Assembly (NCBI GenBank): GCA_905183005.1
Contig: CAJJDO010000006.1
Span: forward strand, 1 to 64,000
Length of the DNA stretch: 64,000 nucleotides
From: Paramecium pentaurelia
Taxonomy: Eukaryota; Ciliophora; Oligohymenophorea; Peniculida; Parameciidae
Direction of reading: 5' to 3'
This document shows positions 25,627-39,026 of the stretch, piece by piece. The stretch's first letter is position 1; every line of letters begins with the position of its first letter. Under the pieces are notes generated by a model that worked only from the letters and a program-made list of their open reading frames with translations, searched no databases and was not told the DNA's origin. The translations under genes were made by a program, and so were the position numbers.

Positions 25627-27209
25627 TCATTTGGTGGTTTCTGCAGCAACTCTTTTAGCTTCTTCAATAACATCTTCAAATGTTCCTTGCATATAGAATG
25701 CATTTTCTGGGTATTCATCACCTTCACCATCAAGTAAAGCTAAAATTAATAAAATAATAAAATACCTCTGAATCCAGCAATAGTGTCACTAAGTGATACG
25801 AATTTACCCTTTCTTCCTGAGAAAACTTCAGACATGAAGAATGGTTATGAAAGGAATCTTTGTACTTTTCTAGCTCTAGAAACAGTGAGTTTATCGTCTT
25901 CAGATAATTCATCCATACCCAAAATGGCAATGATATCTTGGAGTGATTTGTAATCTTACAATAATTTTTAAACTCCTCTTGTAACTGTATAATGTCTATT
26001 ATAATTTAAATTTAGTAAATTACTTTTCACCAACAATATTTGGGTCCATCATACGAGATGAAGAATCCAATGGATCGACAGCTGGATAAATACCTAATTC
26101 TGTTAATGCTCTTGATAACACAGTTGTAGCATCCAAGTGAGCAAATGTTGTGGCAGGTGCTGGATCTGTAAGATCATCTGCAGGTACATAAATAGCTTAG
26201 ACTGATGTAATTGATCCCTTCTTTGTTGTTGTAATACGTTCTTATAATTAACCTAAATCTGTTGCCAATGTTGGTTGATAACCGACAGCTGATGGAATAC
26301 GTCCCAATAAGGCTGACACTTCTGAACATGCTTATGTAAATCTGAAAATGTTGTCAATAAAGAGTAACACATCTTTTCCTTCCTCATCTCTGAAATATTC
26401 TGCAACTGTTAAACCAGTCAAACCAACTCTGGCTCTAGCACCAGGGGGTTCATTCATTTATCCATAAATAAGAGCACATCTTGATCCACCACTCAAATTG
26501 ATAACGCCTGATGCAACCATTTCATGATAAAGATCATTTCCTTCTCTTGTTCTTTCCCCTACACCTGCAAATACTGAATAACCACCATGAGCTTTAGCTA
26601 CATTATTAATCAATTCTTAAATAAGCACTGTTTTTCCTACTCCTGCACCACCGAACAATCCAATCTTTCCTCCTCTTGCATATGGAGCCAATAAATCTAC
26701 CACCTTGATACCAGTGATCAAAATTTCAGCACCACTACCTTGATCTACAAAACTTGGAGCTTCTCTGTGAATTGGATATCTAATTTTTGTTTCAATTGGA
26801 CCTCTCTCATCAATTGGATCACCAATCACATTCATAATACGTCCCAAGGTTTCTGGACCAACTGGAATTGTAATTGGACCTCCTAAATCTGAAACTGGTT
26901 AACCACGAATCAATCCTTCAGTGGAATCCATAGCAATTGTTCTAACTCTACTATCACCCAAATGTTAAGCCACTTCCAAGATCAATTTATGACTTGTCCC
27001 TTAAACTTACAATGCATTCAAGATTGGAGGAAGAGGTCCATCAAACTGAACGTCGACAACAGCACCAATTACTTAAGCAATTTATCCTGTAGTTGTTGTT
27101 GCTGTTTTGCCTGTCTCTGCTTGCTTCTTAGCAGCGGAGAATCCTATTAAACTCTTTATCATGAATATCTACCTAGACGCATCTATTTGGCTAATGCCCT
27201 TGTGAGCAT
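25627..27209 (-). CDS. Mitochondrial ATP synthase F1 subunit beta
   Basis: 499 residues after removing introns 27144-27172, 25996-26023 and 25740-25765. This is the catalytic subunit of F1-ATPase. The start MLTRALAKQMRLGGFSAAK has the form of a mitochondrial targeting peptide. Then come the beta-barrel (IAQVIGAVVDVQF), the P-loop GLFGGAGVGKTVL near residue 175, GVGERTREGNDL, the catalytic Walker B region DVLLFIDNIFRFTQA, GYQPTLATDLG, YVPADDLTDPAPATTF and IYPAVDPLDSSSR. The C-terminal part keeps IIAILGMDELSEDD and ends with KRVAAETTK. All expected landmarks are present and the length is normal. Confidence 0.97.
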
Positions 27210-27514
27210 TTTATTTATTTAAATAATTTTTAGATATTCTCATAAAGGATATTCAAAATTTAAATAAGCGATTTATCAATTAATTACATGATGTCTCTCT
27301 CTCATTTCTTCCATTCAACCATTTCCTCCCTTTCTACAATCCTCATTTTATCCAATAATTAATCTAGAATACTTTTTCTTTTTATCAACTCCCCCAAGAT
27401 TCAATCCTATTTAATAGGCACTCAATTAGCATTATTAATTCTATCCATATATATAATTATCTTTTTAGATAATGAATATATATTCATTATTCATATTTCA
27501 TTTCACATCTGACT
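27210..27514. other. Intergenic, upstream of ATP synthase beta
   Basis: 305 bases with a C/T-rich stretch near 27,290-27,380. A plus-strand frame 27288-27512 of 74 codons opens here but has a hydrophobic low-complexity translation and no support; I treat the stretch as promoter and spacer. Confidence 0.45.
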
Positions 27515-27921
27515 TCAATTTTTTAAGTCCCTCTGTTATAACCTATTGGAAGCCCTTGAAATTGCCGCTGTATTCCTCAAATCCTTTGAAATATTTTGCA
27601 AACACATGACTTGACATATATGATAAATAGATACTTTGAAAATTAGAAGAGCTTGGTCTACTTTGATTACCCAAAATTTAATCCTGGTACTACTTAACCA
27701 TCTCTCACATCCAACTAACATATTAAAGATTTCTACCTCCTATCTGGTACGAGCTGTTGCAAGTGATTAGAGTACATGTTCCTAGAATTCAACATGAGCT
27801 TTTTATTCAGCTGCCTCTCTATTAAATTACTATGATAATTAGCTTACCTTAAACATGATATAGCATCATTATAAGATTTAAGAAACACCTTGGCTTCGTA
27901 ATAGGGTTACTCTGTGAACAT
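27515..27921 (-). CDS. Small hypothetical protein downstream of CFAP46
   Basis: An ATG at 27921, 18 bases after the CFAP46 stop, opens a frame that with one 29-nt GTA...TAG intron (within about 27,818-27,850) gives 125 whole codons to TGA 27515-27517. The start reads MFTEQPYYEAKVFLKSYND, then an alanine/glutamate-rich helical part (EAAEQKAHVEF) and a more hydrophobic second half. I do not recognise it. An alternative intron in the second half would change the C-terminus. Coding status rests on the open spliced frame and dense packing only. Confidence 0.4.
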
Positions 27922-27939
27922 AATTTTTAATAAAATAAA

Positions 27940-30900
27940 TCAAATTAGTCTTAAATTAGGCAATCCTACAAATATAAAATTATGTGTATAGATTCTCTTT
28001 TTATCAAACTGAACCTCTTTAAGATTAGAAGTATCTTAAACAGGTTCTACCTTACCGCCTTTCTTTATTTCCACCTACTACGGTTTTTTATCAATTATAT
28101 TTCCATTCTCATCTTAAAACTTTATGATTGGAGCCTAATTTAATAAGTATGTAAATACTTTATATCTTTATAAACATGCAGCTACATAAATATCTTCGGT
28201 AAGTTATTTAACCAAATTTTCAAATGCTTTTAAAAATTCAACAATTTAAGGAGACCATTATGTTGTTAAAATTGTACTCACATCAATTAATGTCAAAAAT
28301 ACAGAGATTTTGAAATTTTACTCTAATATGTGAGTTTTTTCACCATCAGGATCTAAAGATGAAAACTTTTCAATCAAACTTTTTTTAGCATTCATTTTAT
28401 CAAATATTACCCAAAATTTAGATGTGTTAATTTCCGAAAGGTCAATAATTACTTTTGATGATAAAATATTTAATATTCCTGGAGATCCATACCAAAATAT
28501 AGAAGATCCAGTTTAAGCATACTTTTGTAATTCTCCCAAAGATGCCAATCTACTTTAAGAAAAAGTCTAAATATATATAAGAATGATTTACTCCTTCAAA
28601 TTTTAATTATGGTGTTGTTTTTTGAATTTCACCTAAAGTTTTTTATAAATTAAAATCATCTAAATTTAAATCTTAATCCTCTGTTTTAAAATCATAAGTA
28701 AGATATTTTAATTTATCTTTCTCTATTCCTTTTTAACTATTATTTAATTAAACTTAGAAACCAACACTTTTAAGTCTTCTAACATATAAAGCCATACTAA
28801 AATCTCTCGACATTGCAACAATCTTTTCAAATACATTCAATTATTCAATAGGATAATCAAAGAACTTTGGATCTATAAGCAAAACTACAGTATCTATTTT
28901 ACCAGGTGCTTATTCCAAAGGAGATTCATATAATGCCAATTCATCTTTTCCTGGTTTTCCTTTAGTTTACTTTCCTTAATCTTTCTTAGGAGGAGGTGCT
29001 TTTGGATCGATTACAGGTGGAAGTACTTCTTCTTAAATATTGATATTTTCATTAATTAACTAAGGTATAAAACTCATGAATTATTCCACATCCTAACAAA
29101 ATTTAGTATATTCCTTTTCCATATCATCTTCCAATTTTATAAAATCTTATTATTGAATTATTGGTGTTTTAATTAAATTATTTTTAATTTAATCTAAATT
29201 AGCTTTCATTTAATTCATTTAATCATGAGTTTTAGAATCAAGTACAATTCTTTAAACTTTATAAACTGGAGTTTTTATATTATGTAAATACCCTAAGTAT
29301 AAACATGTTTTATTTTGACTCATTTACATAATTAGAAATCCAGCACTCTATTATAATTAGGCCTAAAGATCTGTCAATGGAAAGATCATAAGATTATCCC
29401 ATAATTTATTAGCATCAGTTAATAATTTAACAGCATCCTAATTAAGAAATCCACATATTGAATTTATCATTTTTATTAATCTGATATACACTATCATTTT
29501 ATGCTTACCAAAGAATGATTGTCTAACCATATTAAACATTTATTCACAAAAAGCAAAATGCTATAACTTACACAAATAATCATAAGATATTTCAGGACTT
29601 TTTATTCCTAATATATCTAAAGCAGATTCATACAGCATTTTCAAATAAAAGCTCATTTACTTGAATTCAAATATACTCCATTCTAATGGGATGGTTGTGT
29701 TATCTCCTTTCGCTTTTAATACAGCAAATGCTTTAGATTCAATGTCTTTAATCAATTTTAATACACTTTATAGAGCATCAGTCTTATAATCAAATTAATT
29801 GTCTTCCTATAATAAAACAACTTAATCTTGTCCTTAAAGAGGTGTTTCCCATACATCATCCAATTACTATTTACTTATAGCTAGATATCTTTTTGCTCTT
29901 ACTAATTCAATTTCAGCTATTGTATACCAAAATGAATCTTTTTTTAATTATTTCAAAGTAGATAATAAAATAGCAGTTGCTTTTTCAAAACTCTCTAATC
30001 TTTAAGGAAGAGGTTATATTGCTCTTTATATTTTAATTGTTAATTATGTTAAAAATTTTTAAAGTGGTTCATAATTACTTAATTGTTCAATTGGTTTATC
30101 TTCTAATTAATCATTATTATTGTCATCATCAGATCCTTAAAGATCAGGTAATTGCATTTATTTTCGTAACCACTTAATCAATCCCATTTCAATAAAACAA
30201 GAGGCCATTACTACACGTATCTTTGCTTATAAATCCATAATTGGTGATCTAATTGATTCTGATTCTTTTTCAATAAGTAATGTATATTTTAATAAGGATC
30301 TACTTTATTATTCTAATGGTTTAAGAATGGAATTCTATAATTTTTAGATAATTTTAAAATAGATTTCAACTTAATCAATTTTAGTGTAATTTTTATTTCG
30401 AATAAAGATGAGAATTTTGTTTACTAAATTTAAGATTAGATCTATTTAATGTGTCATAAATCCTCCATGTTGTATGCATTTTAATGATTTTTCTAAATTC
30501 TCAATAACTTATTTGAATATATCATAAGAAAATTCTTTAAATAAATCTTTTGTTGATATTTTAGATTATAAAATATATAAAGTTGTTAATGTTTGATAAA
30601 TTTATAATTTATTAGGTGAATAATTAGGTTTATTTAAGACTTCTAATAAGACTTCTGTAATTTATTTTAAAAATTGTCTAATATCATCATATTTCCCTAA
30701 TTTATATAAAGTCTTATATGTTTCAATTGATGAAATTTCCCATTGACTTACATTTTTAATCAATTTATGAGAGAGCTTGTGATTTTCAATTGAATCTTTA
30801 AATTCACCTTCCATAAATGCAATTTATCCTTACAAACATAAAATTCTACCCATTAATTCTAAATCTGAAACAATTTTAGCATGTTTATGAGATTCAACTA

Positions 30901-33900
30901 ATAATTCTTTAGCTCTATATATTTCCCCTTGATAAAATAATTCATTCCCTAAATCAGTTAAAATTGTATAGACAAAGATTTCACTAATAACATTAGCCTA
31001 AGGAAGATTTTATTCCATAATATCTGTTGGTCTGGATCTATTTTACTATAAAACACTAGATTCTGTTTTTGCAAGTAATTATTTTTTTTCTTGATCAGTC
31101 AATTTAAATTTAACAATATTAGATTATTAATACATTCCATCAGCTTCATTATGAAATCCTACTTAATGTAAACATTTACTAAATCTAACATCAATTAATT
31201 TATCTAAATAAGAATTATTTAATATTTCTTTAACAAAAAATTTCTAGAATACAAAAATTGGAACATTATGAATTTATAGTCCATATTTTTCAAAGATACT
31301 AATAAGATTGTTTATATAAGTATATGTTAATTAAGCCTTATCAAATAAGTATTTACCCATAAAATTAAAATCTTCATAACTTTTTACTCTTTCTAAGAAT
31401 TCTTTACTGAATTACAATTTAATCCAATCTTAGATACAATTTGGTAAAAGATATCTAGGTGAGAAATCATCTTATTATTAAGGTTTTGGTTATTATTATT
31501 GTTGTTTACTTGTTTTTTCATCTATAATATTAGTGTATTTGGCAGCATTCTCTTCAAATTCATTCATAGTTTAAAAAGAAATTTCAATAATTTTAATTAA
31601 GAATACTTTAGCATCTATTGCATATTAAATAGATTATTCCATTGTATCTGAAATCATAGCTAACATAATATGAATTCTCATTAATCTTTCATAATGAGCA
31701 CAATTCAATCTATTAGGATTAGCTTCCTCTTCTCTTGGTTTGAATATTTTTGATTTTTATTTATTACTTTTAATTGTTGTAGTTCTAACATTTGCTGCTC
31801 TTGAAAATCTTTAATTACTTGATTTTTATCCAGATATTTATGACTTTTATTCTTTGCTTTTATTTTACTTAACAGTATTCTTATTAGTTTTTTTAGTCAT
31901 TTTAGATTTTTGTTTTGATTATTTAGAAACTGTAGACTTTTTACCTCTTGTACTTCTACTAAAAATAGTTGATGAATTCTATTCTTCATCTCCTTCTTCT
32001 TCTTCTTCATCTTCTTCCATTTCAATTTCTATTAAAGTATCTGCGGCTTACATTAAATTTTCTATAACCAATTGTTTTTCATTACCATTTCTCAATAACC
32101 ATTCTGAAAATTCAATTAATACTTCAACTATTTCAACAGAAGAATCTTTCTTTAACAATTCAATAGCTTTATTATATGCTGTATATTATTTATAAAGATT
32201 ATTTGATACTCTTGCTAATCTAATCCAAACTTTAGCTTATAATGATGAATCTGCTTCTTTCATATTTACAATAGCTTATAATTCATTTTTACCTTATTTA
32301 CTCATAAAAATCATTTTAGCTTCCCAAATAGGTTTTGACATATTCTTAGGTACTAATTCAAATACCATATCTGCTGCCATTTCACCTAATTTATAATCTT
32401 CATTTTCTAAAGCACTTTTAAATAATAATTATGCTAATAGTAATACTAAATCAGGTTCACTTTTTTCTTTACATTCTTTTAAGTAATTTAAACATGAATA
32501 TACTGGTTTAATTAGATGTTTTCTATTTTATGCACTCTCTTCTAATCTTGCACACAAATTCCAAACTTATTTTGATGCATCCAAAACTAAACTATTAATA
32601 CCTGCCTTTAATCCTTTATTTGCAGCTTCAATTGCATGAAATAAGCTTGAAAATAACAAAGATTCTTAAGATTCAGTTTCTTATGTTTCTGAATTAAGCA
32701 TTCTTAATAAATTTTCACTATATATATATTCAGCCAAAGAATACCATCTCAAACGAGAAGTAGGAATAGTTGATAAATCAGCTGTTAATAATTATAAAGA
32801 GTATTATACACATCTCAATGAATATTTATACATTAAAATAGTTTCTTCATTTAATGCTAATCTTGCCAATCTAGCCCATAATTCAGCATGTAATTCTAAT
32901 TCAGTTTCATCATTTTCTTTTGCTGTCCAACTAACAAGTGTTTCAAAACATTTCTTAATAAGATCTTATGTTTGAGCTTTATTGGTTGAATTTTAAATAA
33001 TTTCTAATTATGAAACAACATCAAAAATAACACTATCAGATGATGATTATTATGGTTATTTAGTACCTTTTTTATCTTATTAAGTTCCAGGTTTAGCAGC
33101 ATTAGTTTTAGCTGTTCCAGACACTCTTGCTTTAATTGAATTAATCAATTTACGAGTGTGAGGTGATAGTGGAGTCAAAAGAAGAGCTTCACAAACTCTC
33201 ATAACTTCATCATATTAAGATTTCCCTTCCATTAATCTTGCATACACTAAACCAATATTAGCTAATACTTAAATCTTTGTATCAATATCATAATCATTAA
33301 TTAATTTTTTTTCAATTTCCTTTAAAGAATTCTTCATAATTTCAAAGAATTCTTTCAATAAATTTGTAATTTCTGGTAACAATTTGCTATCATTAATAGG
33401 GTTACGGAATATTGTAAGGAAATTATTCCAAATATATATAGCTCCATTAAATACTAACCAAGTTTATTTGATAGAATCTGCTAATTTTAAACCTTTAACA
33501 AAATTAGAGCACATTTTTCTTTTTAAAGATAATACTTAATCTTTTTTTTCTTAACTTAATTCTTCTATATTTTCATTCTCTTCTACTCTAATAGGATCAG
33601 CAAATGGTATTTCAAAATTATCTTTAATTAAATTATCTATAATCATTTATGCCATTCTATATTAACATTCTACTTAAGCAAGTATCATTTCAGATGCATT
33701 TTTTACATCCCAAGTATCATTACTTACAAATTCACAAGCTTTAAATGCTAAATCATTAAATTCCCATTCAAATGCTAATCTAGCAATTTCAGCTGCTAAT
33801 AATTTCTTTTATTTAAATTAATATAAATTTTCTTATTTTTTTAATACTTTTTCTCTATTTTATTCCTCTTCAACTAAATCTAATTTAGTATCATACCAAT

Positions 33901-35673
33901 ATTCCTATTCTTACAAATTAACAATAGTTCCCAAACATTTCTATAAAATATCTATTCTTAAATTTTCAGATTTAGCTGCTTATACATTCTCTAATTAAGT
34001 GATTACTCTTTCAATATCATTTTTAGGTTCTTAATAAATATTTAATTTTAATCTAATCTTTTCCTCTAAATTCCTTAGATATTTATCATAAGGTCTCTAA
34101 TATAAACCTAAATCTTCACCCTCATCATATTTAAATTGCACTTTCCCTAATGGTACACTATAATCTAATTGTAATGCTTTTTTTATATGTTATTCTGCTT
34201 TCACAGCTAAATCCTCTTATAAATCACTTTTTGCTAATTCAATATGGAAATTGACTCTTAATGCATGATCTACACATTATAATTATTCTAAGAGTTGACA
34301 AGCCATAGAAAATGCTTTGTATACATGAATTCTATATTAAGCATTTAAAAATGGTAATGATATATTCCAAATCAATACAGCTCCTTCAAAAATAAGATCA
34401 GGATCATTTAATTTTTTATTTGTTACCATAACTTTCTCCATAGTTTTTAATGCTTCTATTCTTCTTTCAACTTCTTGCATTTTAATTTATAAAGAATTCA
34501 ATCTCATTCCTGTCTTATTATCAATTAATGGACCTGCTTTCTTTATGAATAATTCTGCCTTATTATATTCATGTAAAATGTAGGCCTTTTAATGTAGTTA
34601 TCTAACTCTACTCAAAAATGCAGTAATTGAATCAGCTATATTTACTAAATTATATTGTAGTGCTACTCTTCCTGATTCAGCCAATCTTTCTTAAAATACT
34701 GGTGCTAACTTATTAGTAGCTGCTACTTCATTTCCAGGTAATACAGCACTTGAAATAGAATTGATTAGATTTATTAATTCCTTTTCAACTTAGGCTTCAG
34801 GAATCAAACCACTTCTCATTTTCTAAAGCATAAATAATGATTTCCAAGCTTTCTCTGATGGAGCAGATTCTGATTCCTTAAATGCTGAATCCAAGGCTTA
34901 CTTATATTCCTTACCAATATGTATTCTTAATCTTAATAGTGAATTCTAAAAATCACAATCTCCTTTCTTTTTTGTTGTTTCCCATAGTTTATCTAATAAT
35001 TTAAATGAATCTGCTTTTCTATCATCATACAAACAATAAAATAATAGCCAAGTGAATCTACATCTCCAATCATAATCTGCTTCATCTACTTCTTCAAACA
35101 TTCTATCTATTTTATCCAAAATATCAACAAATGATAATTACCATTATGGTTTAAGCATGGGTCTAATAATATTATAAACACAAATAGAAGCATTATAAAT
35201 AAGAAATCCATATTTTTATTTATTTTCTGGTTTAGAAATAATATCTAATCCTTATTATACATATGTTAATGACAATTTTAAATTTTTGATCATTTCTTCT
35301 GCTTTTAATAATCTATCATGACCATTCATGGATATAAGTCTAGCTTTAATGAATAAAGCTCTAATGTAAAACTATCCCTAAGAAGAGTTGCGTTAAAAAT
35401 AAAGATCTATATATTATTGAGCTATGTGTTCTTTATCTGGTACAACAAGACAAGCTTCACAATACTTTATGATAATTTCTTATGAAATATCTAAAAAAGA
35501 GGATCTGTTTAATTTACATATTTTCATTACCTAATATTTTTCTTTAGTATTTAGTTGATCTTATCAATACAATCTTATCCCTAACTTAAAAATGTTTCAT
35601 TATCATCTTTATGATCAATAAAAAAACGAGCTTCTGTAATTAAGTTATCTATAATGTACTCCTCGTTACTCAT
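27940..35673 (-). CDS. CFAP46: Central-pair protein CFAP46 (FAP46/TTC40)
   Basis: About 2,560 residues, with introns at 35505-35530 and 28567-28591. CFAP46 belongs to the C1d projection of the axoneme central pair, with FAP54, FAP74 and FAP221 in Chlamydomonas, and is needed for normal ciliary beating. The protein is almost wholly helical repeats: N-terminal TPR-like units (EACLVVPDKEHIAQQYIDLY), the middle with KNDIERVITQLENVQAAK, and a lysine/serine-rich linker near 31,750-32,000. The C-terminal domain has TVVLLIDPKFFDYPIEQLNV, VAMSRDFSMALYVRRL and SSIFWYGSPGILNIL, which resemble the CFAP46 C-terminus. Length is close to the human protein (~2,700). The start is the first ATG. The kinesin gene lies 38 bases upstream on the same strand. 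Confidence 0.85.
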
Positions 35674-35711
35674 TTTTAATTTAATATTAATCTTATAATA
35701 TATATATTAAA

Positions 35712-38175
35712 TCAAGAATAGAGGTTTCTTTTTACTTCTCTCATTTTAATGATGTCTTAAACATTAATTTGTGGTTTAGGAAGTGTAGGATCCTTTTATT
35801 TTTTCATTGATGAAGTCTATGATTTACTAGAATATATATATTTTTTTAAATACTTGGAAAAAGTATAAAAGTTATTTAACTAACGAGGTTATTCATCATC
35901 ATCATAATTTTATGAATTATTTAAAGATTTTTTGGATTAATTAGTATGCATAGGAGATTCTTTTCTGGAATGAACAATATTTTAAATGTTTGAAAAAGCA
36001 TGACTTGATTATTATTATTCACCTGAAAGTATCTTTTAGAGACTAATTAAATCTTTAGCTACACTTTACAATTTTAATCCATCATTTGGTTAAGACAATG
36101 CATCAATTATATTATCAACAGAAGCTAAAAAAAAATAAGAATAATCAAATACATTTTACATAATCCATTAAATTTGAATTTTCATGATTCAATAATAGAT
36201 TATTTAATTTTTAAATCTCTTAATCTTACTCTTAATTAATTAGAGTTAATTATTCAATCTAAGATTCATAATCCTATAAATTCTCTTTAGTAATATTGTA
36301 AGTTTCTTGGCCATCTTGTGTAACACAATCTTTAATTTTACTTTATCTTATTGATTAAATCTATTGAGCATTAGGTAGATTACCACCCATTTAATTAACA
36401 TATTCTTCTAATTATTAGACTCTTTATATTTTTTAATCTAACATAGTTTCTGTTTCTCTATGAATTCTATCATAAGCATCAAGTTCATCTTATAATTACA
36501 CTATAGTTTCATCTCTTTCATTTAATCTTGTTGTTAATGCAATCATAATATCTCTTTATTTAAGAGTTAATTATTTATATCTATCAACTTAAACTTTATC
36601 TTCTTCTAATTATGATCTTTCCTTTTCTAATTCTGTTATCTTTTTTTCATATTAAGCTCTAATTAATTTCTATTATTCTTCTATAGCATTTCTAAATTAT
36701 GGACTATTTTCTATATTACATCCACCAATTAACATTTAACTATTAATTTATCTAATCTTTTCTTCTAACTTTTTCTTCTCTTCTCTTTCAATAAAAAACT
36801 ATTTACTCCTTGCTTCTAGTGCAGCCATAGCAGCATTCTTATCCTATTCTGCTCTTTTCTTATCTTCTTCTAATTGACTTAATTTTGTAGAATCTATTAT
36901 AGTTTTATTCTTTTCTGAAAGTTCCTTTCTTAACCTTTATAATTCACATTCATATTTTCTTAAAAGTGCTTTTTGATCCACATCTTCATTAATTGTTGCT
37001 TTATTTTTAATATTCTTTGCTCTATTTGCAAATTTAACAGAACTTAAAGTTTCAAGAAAAGCATCAATAGCTGGTGATATCATACCCATCATTGTAGTTT
37101 TGCAATTACCACCTAAAGAATCTTCTAAAAGACGTGTAATTTTTGAATCTCTATAAGGAATATGTGTTTTTTATTCAATTAATGCAGAAATAACATTACC
37201 TAAACAACTCAATGATTAATTGATTTTTTTAGATTCTTCTAATCTTCTACCTGTAGCACCAGTAACTCTTACTCTTTCACTTCCAGCTAAATCTACTAAA
37301 TTTAGTTTTCCAACTTTTATAGATTTATGATTATCGATTTCTGTCATCTATTCAACTATTATTATAAAAACAGCATGTGATCTACTACTTACATCATTCA
37401 TCTTAGTACTGGCTGTGGCTCTAGATTAAGCTCCTTTTTATATTAAGGAATAAATTTCTGAAGGATTTCTTACAGCCCATTCAGATAAACCTTCAACAAA
37501 TACTCCTCTTTTCTTATCTTCTCGGATATGCAAATTTTATCTATCACTTCTTAATAAATCACTTATAACTTCATTATATATTTAGAGATAACTCACACGC
37601 ACCATAAAGGTTGTAGATTCATTTGATCCATTTGAAATGTGTTTAAAGATTTCCTCAATTGCTCTTGGGATTATACCTCTTTATGGGTCTATACAATTGT
37701 ATTTGAATCCTTCCATTGTAAATGTCTTTCCTGTTCCAGTCTGACCATATGCCATAATTGTGGCGTTAAAACCTTGGAGTGCAGAGAGTACTGCATGTCT
37801 TGCTGTATTATCATATACTTCTTCTTATGTGTTATCTTGATCGTACACATAATCAAATGAGAAGGTGTGCATTGTATAACTATTAGGATTATTGAGGTAT
37901 TCTTCAAGATGTTCAGGATCAACTAAATCTATGTTATAATATTCGTATAAGCAGATTTTTTTATGATCAGGAGACACTTAAACAGTGGATATAAAACGTC
38001 CATCTACGACTTCTCTCTGTAGAGGTGGCCTAACACGAACAACTACTTTAAAATTGTCATTTGATGTTAATTGCTTTGCTGAATATGATGACATAGGACT
38101 TGAATCATAAAAGTTAGTTTGTGATGTAGTTTAACTTAATGATGATGTAGACATCTTAGGAAAAGAGGTATTCAT
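35712..38175 (-). CDS. Kinesin motor protein, N-terminal motor
   Basis: 802 residues after removing introns 36125-36152 and 35827-35853. The motor domain begins near residue 45 (FKVVVRVRPPLQ). It has the P-loop AYGQTGTGKTFTMEG at about 144, switch I NDVSSRSHAVF near 260 and switch II NLVDLAGSERVR near 292, followed by KINQSLSCLGNVISAL and HIPYRDSKITRLLEDSLGG. After about residue 395 there is a long coiled coil (QLEEDKKRAEQDKNAA, LEEKIRQINSQML) and a Ser/Asn/Gln-rich tail. The stretch KKRGVFVEGLSEWAVRNP is kept between neck-side elements. A subfamily cannot be fixed by eye; the ciliary neighbours suggest, but do not prove, an axonemal role. The 27-nt intron is a multiple of three without TGA, so its use is uncertain. 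Confidence 0.92.
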
Positions 38176-38285
38176 GATCGTTAAAATTTAAAATATATTA
38201 ATTAATAATAATATATAAAAATGAATTTCTTTCATCCACTTCTACAAACTTTGCAATGTAAGAATCAGTATTATAATTTTTAGTC

Positions 38286-38803
38286 ATGCGTTTCAATCTC
38301 AGTGCTGATAGACAACAAACTACTCTTAATCTCCTTAATCCACAGATTAAAGTTGAAGAGAACGACCAACTTCTCCCTCCTATATATTAAATGACGTAAT
38401 AGGAACTATTACAAAGACATATTGTTGATTCTACACCTCAGGGTTTGTAAATGTAGACACTTTCTTAATAGTAAGACTAACCTAAAACTATTAATAAGAA
38501 AATGTATGTTGTTTAAATATCTCTTAGAAGCAAAAAAACTAATACTTGTGGACATCCAGACAAAGAACATTATGCCAAAGGAATGTGCAACAATTGTTAT
38601 CATCGTTTAGGTAGAAACAAACAGCCTTGGTTATGTTCACATAAAAAATTATATGCATGTAATTTTCATCTCAATCTTTTTTAGGTGGACTTTGTTAAAA
38701 TTGCTATATCAATCAATATAATAAAAAAAGAAGAGTCGAAAACTAAGATTAATAAGAGTCAGAACTCAACAACTAGTCTAGCATACCAAAAACAGACAAT
38801 TGA
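38286..38803 (+). CDS. Small cysteine/histidine-motif (zinc-binding-like) protein
   Basis: 155 residues after removing introns 38504-38527 and 38659-38684. The C-terminal half has two copies of a Cys/His motif: CGHPDKEHYAKGMCNNCYHR and CSHKKLYACGLCQNCY, each C-x-H-(n)-Y-A-x-G-x-C-x-x-C-Y. They are joined by LGRNKQPW, and basic residues follow (NKKRR). Such paired motifs look like small zinc-binding units and are seen in other protists; a role in DNA or RNA binding is only a guess. The N-terminal half is Q-rich and disordered. It is divergent from the kinesin gene, with 110 bases between start codons. Confidence 0.75.
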
Positions 38804-39026
38804 TTCTTTATTTTTTATCTAATTTGTAATTTTTTTAATATCTTTTCAATTCATTTTTTATATAATTAATCAATAAATAATATTCTTATACATATTAATA
38901 TTAATTAAAGAATATTATTATAATAACATTATATATATCATTAATTCTATACTTATATATTATTAGTTAAATGTTTAATTTATACTCATTTTTAAGAAAC
39001 AAAAATATTCCTAAAATATATTCTCA

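Noticed and set aside
27288..27512. Plus-strand frame of 74 codons between ATP synthase beta and CFAP46
   Set aside because: Low-complexity hydrophobic translation, no similarity, lies in the expected promoter of the ATP synthase gene.
31854..32195. Plus-strand frame rich in serine and leucine
   Set aside because: It is the shadow of the acidic linker of CFAP46 on the other strand.
37639..37860. Plus-strand cysteine-rich short frame
   Set aside because: It is the complement of the kinesin motor domain, whose P-loop lies in the same bases.
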